This document shows positions 47,677 through 58,110 of a stretch of 64,000 nt of DNA, piece after piece. The stretch covers positions 20,345,579 through 20,409,578 of the forward strand of contig NC_079517.1 of NCBI RefSeq assembly GCF_000801105.2. Direction: 5' to 3'. Every line of letters begins with the position of its first letter. The first letter of the stretch is position 1. The position numbers and the translations under genes were made by a program. The notes beneath the pieces are model-generated. The model searched no databases, had not been told where the DNA came from, and saw only the letters and a list, made by a program, of their open reading frames with translations. This DNA comes from Raphanus sativus. Taxonomy: Eukaryota > Streptophyta > Magnoliopsida > Brassicales > Brassicaceae.

Positions 47677-47935
47677 CTAAAATGAACATTTTCTTTTCCT
47701 TTGCTTTGCCCATTGATTTATTATTGAAACCATTTTGAGGTGGCTTGAAAATGCCACTTCGGCATTTACTCCCTCCACGGCCATGATTGGATCTACAACC
47801 ACGGTTATTGTGGTATCCTTGTCCACGGCCAGTGGGGATTTTGGGTCTTTCTCAATGGGTCTTAGGTGATAAATTTCGTGCCTCTTAAGGCCATGCCTTA
47901 GGCGTGGTGGTCTAGACATACTCTTCTCGAGTTTT
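47677..47935 (-). pseudogene. Copia gag C-terminal Gly/Arg-rich zinc-knuckle region
   Basis: One minus-strand frame reads HGRGQGYHNNRGCRSNHGRGG and then KCRSGIFKPPQNGFNNK, the basic RNA-binding tail found in Copia gag proteins. Another frame is open for 80 codons over the same DNA but has no such composition. It lies downstream of the UBN2 gag domain in the same orientation. Confidence 0.72.
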
Positions 47936-48294
47936 CATTCTCATTTGTCAATCAAAAATATTTTTTAAGCAAATCAATCAATGAAGATAAAAGAAAAACT
48001 TTTATTAATGCTATAAAATTTTGAATGACAAAACACCAAATCATAAGTATGAAATCAGAATGTTTAAAGGCTTTAGACAATGGTCTAGCCGGCCACTCCA
48101 TCTGTCACTTTGGACGTGGCTCCCATGGATTCTTCATCATCACTATCTGCCTCATAGCCGCTCATATCATCTTTCATCTGTTCATTTTGAGATAAGTATA
48201 AGAACAGATCGTTGTATGTGGTGAAACCTTTATCTCGATAGGTTAGTTGTAGGAATAGATCTTTTGGATCTGCTATGGAGAAAACTTTTTCAAG

Positions 48295-48720
48295 TTATTC
48301 CTTCTCTGTCAACTTTTCACCACAAAACATCAGTGTATGAGCTACTTTGGATAGAGCATAATTGTATTTTTCCACGGACCCAAAGTCCCGGAAACTGAGG
48401 CTCATCCACTCATGCCTTGCCTTTGGTAATATCACCTTAGTGTATATGGACGTTAACTCTGTCCAAAGGCATCGAGGGCTTTGTATATCTTGGTACTGAT
48501 TTCTCAGTTCTACATTGAGATGATGGCGCATTACTGTTAATGCCTTATATTTCTCATTCTCGGTTCCATGATCATCCTTGATGATACATTCACTAAGACC
48601 TTCTATCGTTAGTATAACCGAGATATTTATTGTCCATCTTAGATATTTCTCTCCAGAGATATCTAGGGTATCATAGTCCATGGGTTGGAATCTCAACATC
48701 TGAAATCATATCAAAATGAT
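48295..48720 (-). pseudogene. gag: Copia gag, UBN2-type N-terminal domain
   Basis: A 134-aa open frame (48699-48295) with the plant Copia gag signature: LDISGEKYLRWTINISVILT, TVMRHHLNVELRNQYQDI, LWTELTSIYTKVILPKARHEW and LSFRDFGSVEKYNYALSKV. It ends in GEKLTEKE, where the usual continuation (DMLEKTFSTFH) is lost to a frame change. It is the best preserved coding part of this element. Confidence 0.87.
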
Positions 48721-48748
48721 TTAAGTGTTAGTACATACAATTTCTGAT

Positions 48749-48894
48749 GCCATTCGGCTATACAAGAAATAAAAGGCACTCGGCCAGTATGTAAACAATT
48801 AAGCCATATGGCTTGTGTGTGTGATCAATGCCTTTTGGCCACTCATGTATTCATGATCACACGGCCAGCTTATGTGTGATCAATGCCTTACGGC
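48749..48894. repeat. Four-base-loop GCC/GGC hairpins in Copia leader
   Basis: GCC-ATTC-GGC (48749-48758), AAGCCATATGGCTT (48801-48814), GCC-TTTT-GGC (48830-48839) and GCC-TTAC-GGC (48885-48894), with CACACGGCCAG words between them. They lie directly upstream of gag in the element's sense direction. Confidence 0.7.
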
Positions 48895-49052
48895 TATTAC
48901 ACAATCAGGATCACACGGCCAGCAAACAAATAAGAGGGCCACACGGCCAGTTTGCATTCTCCTTAGAAATTTACTTTCTCATAACTCATCCATCTCTTAA
49001 TCAACTTGTTTGATTTATAAATCCCTTGAAACAATGAGATGGACGAGTGCAT

Positions 49053-49546
49053 GGTCTAGCCATACCATATGGTATGCTTTATCGACCCATGCGGTTTAAT
49101 GGTCTAGTAGTACCATTCGGTACACATCCTCGACTAAGAAACGGATCATGATCTAGCCGCACTGTGGTGCGCATCATTGATCATCGGGAATCACTGATCA
49201 TCGTGGATCGTGAATCATCATGGATCACCGTGGATCATCGTGGATCATCACAGATATATATAGATCATCACGGATCATGGATCAACGTGGATGATCACCG
49301 GGAATCATCGATCATCGCGGATCATCGATCAACACGGGTGATCACCGGGAATCATCGTGAATCACGGGTGACGGTCTAGTTGCACCACTTGGTGAACATC
49401 ATCGACCATTGATTTTTTTGTGGTCTAATCGTACATCTTTAGTACGTATCATTGACCTGTTCTCATCATGGTCTAGTCATACTATGGTATGCATCATTGA
49501 CCTAAAAAAACAAAGTCTAGCCACATTATGGTGCGGATCATTGACC
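49053..49546. repeat. Array of seven nested hairpins with covarying stems in Copia leader
   Basis: Each unit is GGTC-TAG…inner hairpin…CAT(C)ATTGACC. Inner stems: CATACC/GGTATG (49061-49076), GTACC/GGTAC (49110-49123), CGCAC/GTGCG (49158-49171), CACC/GGTG (49383-49394), CGTAC/GTACG (49430-49446), CATAC/GTATG (49478-49491) and a degenerate CCAC/GTG (49521-49533). The outer GGTC/GACC pair changes to ATGATC/GATCAT in unit 3 with pairing kept. Units 3 and 4 are separated by a 10-11-bp GGATCATCG-type repeat (49173-49370). Confidence 0.85.
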
Positions 49547-49560
49547 AAGAATGTGGAAAA

Positions 49561-49900
49561 CATTTAACTTGTGTTTTGTTTGGACATATAGTGTGTCACT
49601 AAACGCGTATCACTTGTTGTCCATTCAAAACAAAAGTCATGTAATCACAAGCTAGATTTTAGGGTTTCTTAAAATCGGATTTAAACTTTTAAAGGATTAG
49701 GGTTTTAAAAATTCAAACCTGATTTTAGAATTAGATTAAACATTGACCTTATGTTTTGTTTGGACATATAGCGTGTCACTAAACGCGTATCACTTGTTGT
49801 CCATACAAAACGAAGTCATGTAAAACGATTTAGGGTTTAGGGTTTTGAGATCCGAATTTTGGGGTTTAGGGTTTTAAAAATTCGGATTTGATCATATATG
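49561..49900. repeat. Two-copy ~180-bp tandem duplication in Copia leader
   Basis: About 80 bp at 49561-49645 (GTTTTGTTTGGACATATAG…ACTAAACGCGTATCAC) recur at 49741-49820. Both are followed by TTAGGGTTTT-rich sequence. Confidence 0.88.
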
Positions 49901-50114
49901 ATCGATTAGGGTTTTATAAGTTTTAATAAAATCGAATTTAAGATTTATATTTATAAAACCGATTTATATTTCAAGAATTAGGTCTAATTTATTTTTAGGG
50001 TTTATAAAATAAATTTCAACATCTAGCAACCTAATTTATTTGATCTTTAATTCTAAAACAAGAACTGAAATCAACCATAAAATCTTAACAAGAAAATCGG
50101 ATTCAAACTTTGAA

Positions 50115-50205
50115 TCCAAAATAAGATAAGGCCCAATCCACATAAGGATGGCCGGTTTAATATAAAGTCGGTTATAAGCATTTTTAAACCGGATGGTTTA
50201 CAAAA
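50115..50205 (-). repeat. Copia 5' LTR remnant
   Basis: 91 bp matching the end of 44425-44663 (CCAAAATAAGATAAGGCCC… GGATGGTTTACAA). The rest of this LTR and the primer site are missing, replaced by unrelated AT-rich sequence. Confidence 0.85.
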
Positions 50206-50746
50206 ATTTGAAAAGATTGTTAGCCTTATTCAGAATTTGGAAAATGAAGAAGAGCTATTTGGCCAAACCACCACCTCCCCAACCATTTTCATTTACTCAG
50301 CTGCCCTCTACCACATCTAGTTTAGTTATTTCTTGTCTGTTTTATGTTTTCTATGCTGTTCATGCAGCAAGTTTTATGTTTTCTATGATGATCATGCAAC
50401 AAGTCTTTAGTTTTCTATTTATGTATGTCAAGTCTAGAGTAGAAACTTCAATCATCGTTTTTATAAAAGTATTTCTTTTCTTATTTGATGATACATTGTT
50501 TTTATGAACAACCTGATTGTGGAGGTGTGTAAACCCAAAGCAAATCAGCAATCTCTCCTGTTGACTGGTTTGTCATATCCCGAACAAGAGACTGGTGAAT
50601 CTGAGGCCATTCCGCAACCTCAGTTGTGACCTATCGATCTAGAAACTTCCTTTCATCTATCCAACCCAAAATCGACCAGCTATCATCTGTCATTTTTCGA
50701 TCCATCCAAAATCAGAGTGGAGTATCATAGGCATGGTGTCATCAAG

Positions 50747-50758
50747 TGGTATCAAAGC
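50747..50758 (+). promoter_or_regulatory. Primer-binding site 1 of gag-only element
   Basis: TGGTATCAAAGC, one change from the plant initiator tRNA-Met complement TGGTATCAGAGC, two bases after LTR 1. The homologous site at 53066-53077 reads TGGTACCAGAGC. Confidence 0.85.
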
Positions 50759-51039
50759 ACCACTCTTAAGGTCTATTTGTTTTTAGTTTATTTCTCAATC
50801 TTTTTTTTGTTACAAATTCTCTGTATTATGGGTTTTCAATTTCGATTCAGTCTCCGTTTTCTGGGTATTAATTCAGTTTCTATGTTCTGGATTTCTTTTT
50901 CTTTATTGCTTTTGGATTTTTCTCAATTCCTAATCTATTTCAAGTTCATCTTTTCTGGGTTCATTTTCGATTTTGTTTTCCGGATATTCTAGTATATTTG
51001 TGGTCAATTTTGTTTGCTGGATTATCATATCTTTTGGAG

Positions 51040-51842
51040 GCAAGAGAAACCATGAGGAGAAATCTGAGCGCAAAGAAACAAAGGCCTCACTGCAAGGAAG
51101 AAAAAGATCAATCAAAATTCCTTCCTTCTATAGGAAGATTGATTCAGATGAATACCAAGAATGGGAGAAAGAGATGGAGTTATTCTTTTGCTGCCATGAC
51201 TACACCAAGGAGAAGAAGGTACATCTAGCAGTCACTGATTTCTGTGGATATGCACTCACTTGGTGGGATAAAGTTTCTAAGACCAGGAGATTCAATGGAG
51301 AACCACAAGTTTCTCCTTGGTTTGAATTAAAAGAGACCATGAAGAAAATATTTGTATCCAGAAGCTATTTTCCATCAAGTTCATCCAAGAGGTTTAAACA
51401 ACAATGTAGCAGCAGCAATAAATCTCGTTCTTCTCACGATTTAGGTTTAATAGATATGAAAGAAATGAAGCCAAAAGATGCAGATCCATGGTCAATCAAC
51501 AACCAGCTAGGGATAATAAGATTGGATAGAGAAAGAACAAAGCTTGAGAAGTGTTCAGATCAGGAAGAATACAATGAAAAATCTGAAAACATTGAGCAGT
51601 CGGATCATGAAGTGTCTCAGATTCAAGGGTTTAAACTTCCTACAACTTTGGTTAAGGTTCAGCATGTGTTGAGTGTGCAATATGTGGATACAGCAAGAGG
51701 AAGTGGGTTTAAGGAGGAAATTCAGCAAGAAAAGAAAGAAGCCACCATGGAGAATCGGTTGCAGAACAAAACCAGAAGCATATGTGATGAACTATCCAAG
51801 AGGTACTTTCTACAACCAGATCCTTGTATTCCCTGTTTTTAG
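51040..51842 (+). CDS. gag: Gypsy-type gag-like protein of the gag-only element
   Basis: The open frame extends left to 50973, but the gag-like part starts near GGKRNHEEKSERKETKA. The retrotransposon gag core is clear: IPSFYRKIDSDEYQEWEKEM, LFFCCHDYTKEKKVHLAV, YALTWWDKVSKTRRFNGEP and ELKETMKKIFVSRSY. A lysine/serine-rich tail follows, with no CCHC knuckle seen. No pol follows, so it would have to be packaged by another element's enzymes. The start codon is uncertain; a signal-like hydrophobic N-terminus from the 50973 ATG is probably not used. A shortened second copy of the 5' end occurs at about 56000-56150. Confidence 0.75.
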
Positions 51843-52353
51843 TTTCTGAAGAAAGTAGAATATGAAAAAAAGCTTTGTGAATCACTGAGTGGATATGAGT
51901 TTCGAGGATCATCTTTGGAAAGATTCAAGTTCTGTAATTTGGAAATTTATGAGAAGAAACAAGATGTGGATTTTGTTTTTGGAGATTCAGCATTTTGGAA
52001 TACAGAAATCAAAGCTCAAACTTGGTTGTTTGAGAAAGGGAGAGGATTTCAGATTCTCTGGTCATTCAAGAAGGATAAACTTGTGGAGTTCTGTTATAAA
52101 AAGACGTATCAGAACGAGTTGCAGAATCAAGATGCATGTTCTTTTCAATTAAAGAAATCTGAAGTTTGAACAGCAGCTCAAGGAATCCATCCTCTGATTG
52201 ATAAGCTAAGAGATGGGCATGGTGTTACTAAGTTCAGAAAGCTAGCAAGGGAGCAATGGATGTGTGATGGAGGTGGATCTAGTGAGTTGTTTTTTCTGTT
52301 CAACAACTATTTTTTTTTGAGATTTGAGAAGGGTCAGATTTGAGGACAAACCA
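51843..52353 (+). other. 3' internal region of gag-only element with a short unknown ORF
   Basis: After the gag stop, the sequence 51864-52169 stays open in one plus-strand frame (…KFCNLEIYEKKQDVDFVF…) with no family I recognise. It may be a former extension of gag. From 52170 there are stops and then the region leading to LTR 2. Confidence 0.5.
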
Positions 52354-53063
52354 TGGACGAGTCAACCTTAGAAGAACTATTGTAGGAATCTGAGTGGATG
52401 CAACCCCGTGGATGAAATTATGTGGATGAACTTGAGTGGATGCCTTATTCCAATGTTCAGAAAGAAGATTCATTTGTAATCTCCGATAGGCCCATTACGA
52501 GATCAAGGTCCAAGAAGCTAATTGAGAAGATTGTTGGCCTTATTCAAAATCTGGAAAGTTAAGAGGAGCTAATTTGCCAAACCACCACCTCCCTAACCAC
52601 TTTCATTTATTCAGCTGCCCACAACAACAGCTAGTTTAGTTATTTCTTGTCTGTTTTCTGTTTTATGTTTTCTATGTTGTTCATGCAGCAGGTCTTATGT
52701 TTTCTATGCTGATCATGCAACATGTCTTTAGTTTTCTATTGAAGTATGTCAAGTCTGTAGTGGAAACTTCAATCATCATTTTTATAAAAATATTTCTTAT
52801 CTTATTTGATGATTCATTTTTCTTATGAACAACCTGATTGTGAAGGTGTGTAAACCAAAAGCAAATCAGCAATCTCTCCTGTTGACTGGTGTGCCATATC
52901 CAGAACAAGAGAGTGGTGAATCTTAGGCCATTCCCCAACCTCAGTGTGACCTACCGATCCATTTATCTATCCAGAAACTATCTTTAATCTATCCAACCCA
53001 AAATCGACCATCTATCATATCCAACCAAAATCAGAGTGAATTATCCTAGGGAGGGTGCCATCA
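52354..53063 (+). repeat. LTR 2 of the gag-only element
   Basis: 710 bp, TGGACGAGTC…GCCATCA, followed by the primer site at 53066. Uninterrupted, so it serves as the empty-site reference for the Copia insertion in LTR 1 and the hAT insertion in LTR 3. Confidence 0.85.
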
Positions 53064-53183
53064 AGTGGTACCAGAGCACCACTCTGAAGATCGATTGTTT
53101 TTGGGTTTATTTCTCAATCTTTTCTTTGTTACAGATTCTCTGTATTCGGGGTTTTCGATTTCGATCCAGTCTCTGTTTTCTAG

Positions 53184-55839
53184 GGACTAAAATCTAGGAT
53201 GGACCAAATGGCCAAAAAGAAGTCTACAACATCCAAAAAAAAATCTACATGAACCAAGGAGTGCAAAATTACCATTTTACCTTTAATGATAGTTCAATAT
53301 CAACCACTAGATCAGATCATCTTCCTTCTAATGTGAACCGTCGGATTTCTCATCAAAATCTCTCTCCATCTCTCTCTCGCCCGGGTCCCACAAAAAAATT
53401 AATATATTTCCTTTTTTTTATTTCATCTCAACTTCATTCTATTTTTAAATTTTGACCACATGATATCTCTTTTATTTTTCTTTTTCTTTATTTAACGCTA
53501 ACCATTCACAACCACACAATTTTCTTTATCTCATTCTCTCATTCGACTGATACAACTAGTATAACTCGTATAACTAAACATGTTAAAAAATTGTATAACT
53601 AGTATATAAATGTTATAATTTACACATGAAATAAAAAAATGAATATTCTAATTGATACATGATGACAAAACTTCATCTATTTTATTTGAGTTTTTTCAAC
53701 TTTTTGTTAAGTTATTACATTACACTCTTAATTTTACACTATTTACTTTAAATTTTTAAGGTTTATTAATATATTAGCCATATTATTATGATAAACAAAC
53801 ATAAAGCATATTTTTACAAAGCTATGATGAAAATATAAATACAACCCTATAACTAGACATATTAAAAATTGATATAATTTTTTATTATATATTAAACGAG
53901 TATTACTAGTACAACTGGTACAACTTTGATATTTCAGAAATTGATAAAACGAAATTGGTATTCTATATACGAAAAAAACACTCATATATCTCAGCTGGTA
54001 TGTACTCAAATAGTTTCTCTTAATTTATTTGAAGTTTTAGAAAAAAAATTGAAAATTATTACACAACTCCATAAGTTTACATGATATACCTTATACTTTT
54101 AACGTTTGTTAACTTGTTTGTCCACATTATTTTTGGAAAACGTACATGAAATGTATATTTACGAAATTGATGATTTCATTGTAACGGGGCAATGGCATGT
54201 AAACATAAACAAGTGGTACCACTAAGGTAATTGTATTTATTATGTGGTACAACTAATATTTATTTATTTCACTACCAAAGTACAACTATGCACAAAATTG
54301 TACAACTCAAAAACTAGTACAACTATGTACAGTCGGTACAACTAGAAAACTAGTACAACTACTTGTTGTTTTATACAATATTGTTTTAAATGGGCATCAC
54401 GTTTTAAATATGTATCATGTTATAAATATTGTGGTTAAACATTAATATCAAGTAGTTGAACTAGTTGTACCACCATTCATATATATCATTATCACTTGTC
54501 ATTATTTGTGTATGGAAATATTATTTTTAATCAACTGTTATAGATATTACCGAGTGGACCTTGTTTATTTGGAAAAAAAAGAATAAAAAGCTATTTGAAA
54601 TCATATTATAAGAATACAACAAAACACTGATATGCCATCTTTTCATATAAAAAAATGCAAGTTGCATCAGGTTATTTTTGTATATGTGTTTACAATTGGT
54701 CTATTTCTTATCATATTTTGTGTCCATGTGAAGAAAAAAAGACTTTGGACAGAAGCCCTACCACTCAATACTAAAACAACAAAACTCACTGAGAAGCAAT
54801 ATACTGATATGCTTGATGTACCAGCCAAGAAAGCTCGACGTGTTGCTACAATCAAACTATTAATACTACTACTGTGGTTAAATTAGTTGGACTATTATTA
54901 TCATAATTCAAACACCAAACATGAACAGTTATGTATCATTTTGAATGCATGATGGCTTTTGCATCATCTTTTGAAGTATACTCTTCCAATTTTTTCTATT
55001 GCAACCTTTTCGGTTCGGCAATCGACTTCTTTGACTTCGAAAGCAAAAAAATAAAGATAATTGTTTTCGTAAATATACAACTGGTAAAAAATGTAAGTAA
55101 ATAACTATACAAATAACTATTGTAAAATAACTACACGTTCTAATTATACTAGTTATACTAGTTATATTTGTTGTAGTTGTACTAGTTATACATGTTCTAG
55201 TTGTACCAGTTATACTAGTTCTACTTGTACTAGTTGTACTAGTAATACTCGGTGTTCTTCATTGTCGGAAATTTTGTACATTGAAGACGAGATTCGATTT
55301 TATAAGAGAGAAAGTGGATTGAGAATGATGAGGAATTGATCGATTTGGAATAAGAATGAAATTTTGTAAGGTCTGGAGAATTTTTTCGATTTTGATTTCG
55401 ATAATGAGATGAAGAAATTTTGATAAAATGAAAAATTTAAAATCTGGGTTTTGAAGATTATGAATCTGGATTTTGTTATAGAACAAATGAAAATGGAGTA
55501 ACATAGATCACCTGGATATCACATAATTCTTAGTTTGATTTTTGAGAAATAGTTATGAAAAATGGAGTGTTAAAAAAAAGTTATGAAAAATGGAGTATTA
55601 CAAAAAAAAATTATAAAAGATGGAGAACGTGAGAGTGATGTTTGGGAAGAAGGGATTTGGAAAAAAATCCAAATTGAATTGGTAGTAAGTGGGTGGATTA
55701 GTAAATAAGTAGAACTTTTTAGGTTTCATGGTCTTTTCCTTCTATTTATGATTTATTTTTAATTCATTTTTAAATAAAAATAAAACAGGTCCATTCCAGA
55801 ATTTTTTGACCCCATGTGGTCTATCCCAGCATTTGATCC
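53184..55839. mobile_element. Non-autonomous MULE (2.66 kb)
   Basis: The left end GGACTAAAATCTAGGATGG and inverted right end GGATCAAATGCTGGGATAG continue as GACCA-ATGG, about 30 bp of imperfect TIR. It is flanked by a 9-bp duplication with one mismatch (GTTTTCTAG 53175-53183, GTTTTCTGG 55840-55848), typical of Mutator-like elements. The homologous uninterrupted site is near 50856 (CCGTTTTCTGGG). No transposase is recognised inside. The interior is AT-rich with many ACTAGTA/TACAACTAGT words (53540-53600, 54240-54370, 55130-55250), in opposite orientation near the two sides. Confidence 0.78.
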
Positions 55840-55848
55840 GTTTTCTGG

Positions 55849-56154
55849 GTTTTAATTCAGTTTATGTTTTCCGGGTTTTAATTTAGTTTCTGTTTTCTGG
55901 GTTTCTTTTCTATATTGTTTCTGGGTTTATTCTCAATTCCTAACCTATTTCAAGTTCATCTTTTCTGGGTTCATTTTCGATTTTGTTTTCTGGATATTCA
56001 TGTCTTTCGGAAGCAAAGGAAACCAGGAGGAGAAATGTCTTTTGGAAGCAAGAGAAACCAGGAGGAGAAATCTGAGCGCAAAGCAACAAAGGCGTCACTG
56101 CGAGGAAGAAAAAGATCAATCTAAATTCCTTCCTTCGATGGGAAGATTGATTCA
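55849..56154 (+). pseudogene. Second internal region: truncated gag start
   Basis: Homologous to 50865-51140, with an extra duplication of the GGAAGCAA(A/G)(A/G)GAAACC segment (56008-56065). Coding similarity (EEKSERKATKASLRGRKRS) ends at about GRLI, where LTR 3 begins. Most of gag and the left end of LTR 3 have therefore been deleted together. Confidence 0.78.
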
Positions 56155-57429
56155 TAATCTAATTGAGAAGATTGTTGGCCTTATTCAGAATCTGGAAAGT
56201 GAAGAAGAGCTACTTGGCCAAACCACCACCTCCCCAACCATTTTCATTTACTCAGCTGCCCCCTACAACATCTAGTTTAGTTATTTCTTGTAGGGGTGGG
56301 CAAAAAAACCGAACCGAACCGATCGAACCGAACCAACCGAACCGAAACCGATTCGAATCGAACCAAAGTCTATTATCAAACAGTTAGGTTTAAGATTTTC
56401 CCAACCCGAACCGAACCCGATCCGAACCGAACCACGTTGAACCGAACCAAACTAAACCGAACCCATAACCAATGTGCATATTAGCAATATACAATATACT
56501 AAAATGCTAAGACTAAAGTTATTGTTAATTTTATTAATGATTTTTTTTTTAGTTTTCTATTTACTTTAGTTAATTTTTGTTTGATGTTTATAATTTATTA
56601 AAGTTTTTGTTTCAGTTTTACATTATATTTAGTTTACATAGTTTATTTTGTAGAGATATTATTAACGATGTTTTTTTAATTTTCTATTTATTATAGTTAA
56701 CTTTGATTTGAATGTGCTCTTATAAATGTTTTGTGTTTCTAAAAGTTTTTTTCGGTTTTATATTGAATTTAGTCAACATAATTTAGTTTTTTATAATCGT
56801 CAACACGATGATTTTATGACCATGCGTTTGTGTTTTAAATCCGAACCGAATTCAAACCGAACTGAGTTCAAACCGAACCGAAACCGATCCAAACCGAACT
56901 AACTATAGTTTACTTTGGTTGGATAAATCATTGAACCGAATTAACCAAACCAAACCGAACCCAAACCGAACCGATAAAATAACCGAAGTGCCCACTCCTA
57001 ATTTCTTGTCTGTTTTATGTTTTCTATGCTGTTCATGCAACAAGTCTTTTGTTTCCAATGCTAATCATGCAACAAATTTTTAGTTTTCTATTTAAGTATG
57101 TCAAGTCTTTAGTAGAAACTTCAATCATCATTTTTATAAAAGTATTTATTTTCGTATTTGATGATTTATTGTTCTTATGAACAACCTGATTGTGGAGGTG
57201 TGTAAACCCAAAGCAAATCAGCAATCTCTCATGTTGACTGGTGTGTCATATCCAGAACAAGAGAGTGGTGAATCTGAGGCCATTTCGCAATCTCAGTGTG
57301 ACCTATCGATCCATTTATCTATCCAGAAACTACCTTTTATCTATCAAACCCAAAATCGACCATCTATCATTTGTCGTTTTTTTGATTCAACCAAAATCAG
57401 AGTGGAATATCTTAAGGAGGGTGTCATCA
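56155..57429 (+). repeat. LTR 3 of the gag-only element, 5'-truncated, split by hAT MITE
   Basis: 56155-56290 and 57009-57429 match LTRs 1 and 2 from AATTGAGAAGATTG to the …GTCATCA end. No primer site follows; the sequence changes to unrelated flank at 57430. Confidence 0.83.
56291..57000. mobile_element. hAT-type MITE with ACCGAA subterminal repeats (710 bp)
   Basis: Terminal repeats TAGGGGTGGGCA / TGCCCACTCCTA with an exact 8-bp target duplication ATTTCTTG (56283-56290, 57001-57008). Both subterminal regions are runs of ACCGAA/GAACCG. The empty site exists in LTR 1 (TTATTTCTTGTCTG near 50330). Confidence 0.93.
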
Positions 57430-57654
57430 CTTGGGCAAATGGTCAATTCTTGCCTTTCAAAAGTTATGTTTAATAAACTCTCGAGTTTGACACGATCAAT
57501 TTGAATTTATGCGAGAAAATAAGGTTTTCGAGGTTTTTATCGTTAATTTTCAACAGTAATTCCTATCTAGCCGAAACAAGGGATAGTGCGGTCTTTGCTC
57601 GATGGGAAGAGCTACAAGGATGAGACGATAATGCACGATTGTGGAAGCAGTCGC

Positions 57655-58110
57655 CATATGGCAAGCTGGTCGGGATGGACCGAGCTTCCATATGGCGAGC
57701 TGGTCGGGATGGACCGAGCTTGCCATACGTCGAGCTGGTCGTGAAAGACCGAGCTTGCAATATGGCGATCTTGTCATATGGACCGAGCTCGCCATATGGA
57801 GATCTGGTTGGGATGGACCGAGTTTGCCATATGGTGGCGAGCTGGGGACGGATCGACCTCGCACTATGGCGAGTTGGTCGGGACGGGCTGAGCTCGCCAT
57901 ACGGCAAGCTGGACGAGATGTACTGACCTCACCATATGACGAACTGGTCATGACAGGCTAAGCTCGCCAAATGGAGAGCTGGTCAGGACGGACCGATCTC
58001 GCCATATGGCGGGCTGGTCGGAGCAGGCCGAGCTCGCCATATGGCGAGCTGGTCGGAACGGACCGAGCTTGGCCTAGTAATATGGCGAGCTGGTTGGGAC
58101 GAACCGAGAT
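57655..58110. repeat. 34-35-bp palindromic minisatellite, about 13 units
   Basis: Units start CATATGGCGAGCTGGTCGG and end GGACCGAGCTCGC. Each unit can fold GCGAGCT-GGTC…GACC-AGCTCGC, and neighbouring CATATG words are self-complementary. Units vary by substitution; one carries a short insertion near 58071. Open frames on both strands here are by-products of the repeat. Confidence 0.93.

Larger units (their letters stand above)
44425..50205 (-). mobile_element. Copia element with non-coding hairpin arrays, inserted in LTR 1
   Basis: A 5.78-kb element in minus orientation flanked by ATTTG at 44420-44424 and 50206-50210. The uninterrupted site is visible in the paralogous LTR near 52512 (AAGCTAATTGAGAAGATTG). 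From the right it has a 5' LTR remnant, a leader with tandem hairpins, gag (UBN2), a Gly/Arg-rich zinc-knuckle region, about 2.3 kb without recognisable pol, the end of RNase H, a PPT and the 3' LTR. The near absence of RT/integrase marks it as non-autonomous. Confidence 0.85.
44242..50744 (+). repeat. LTR 1 of the gag-only element, split by Copia
   Basis: 44242-44424 and 50211-50744 are homologous to 52354-53063 once the Copia element and one ATTTG are removed (about 717 versus 710 bp). The right end is …GTCATCA at 50744, two bases before the primer site. Confidence 0.85.
44242..57429 (+). mobile_element. Gag-only gypsy element (TR-GAG type), LTR-int-LTR-int-LTR, with three insertions
   Basis: Three related LTRs (44242-50744 interrupted, 52354-53063, 56155-57429 truncated and interrupted) are separated by two internal regions. 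Each of the first two LTRs is followed by an initiator-Met-type primer site (TGGTATCAAAGC at 50747, TGGTACCAGAGC at 53066). Internal DNA encodes only a gag-like protein and a short unknown ORF; no protease, RT or integrase is seen, which matches gag-only non-autonomous LTR elements. Shared LTRs in tandem suggest unequal recombination. Later insertions are a Copia element in LTR 1, a MULE in internal region 2 and a hAT MITE in LTR 3. Confidence 0.82.

Noticed and set aside
49164..49379. 71-codon frame rich in Asp/His/Arg/Ser
   Set aside because: Translation of a 10-11-bp GGATCATCG-type repeat in the Copia leader.
54632..54886. 84-codon frame inside the MULE with a hydrophobic N-terminus
   Set aside because: No recognisable domain, AT-rich composition, and not related to MULE transposases.
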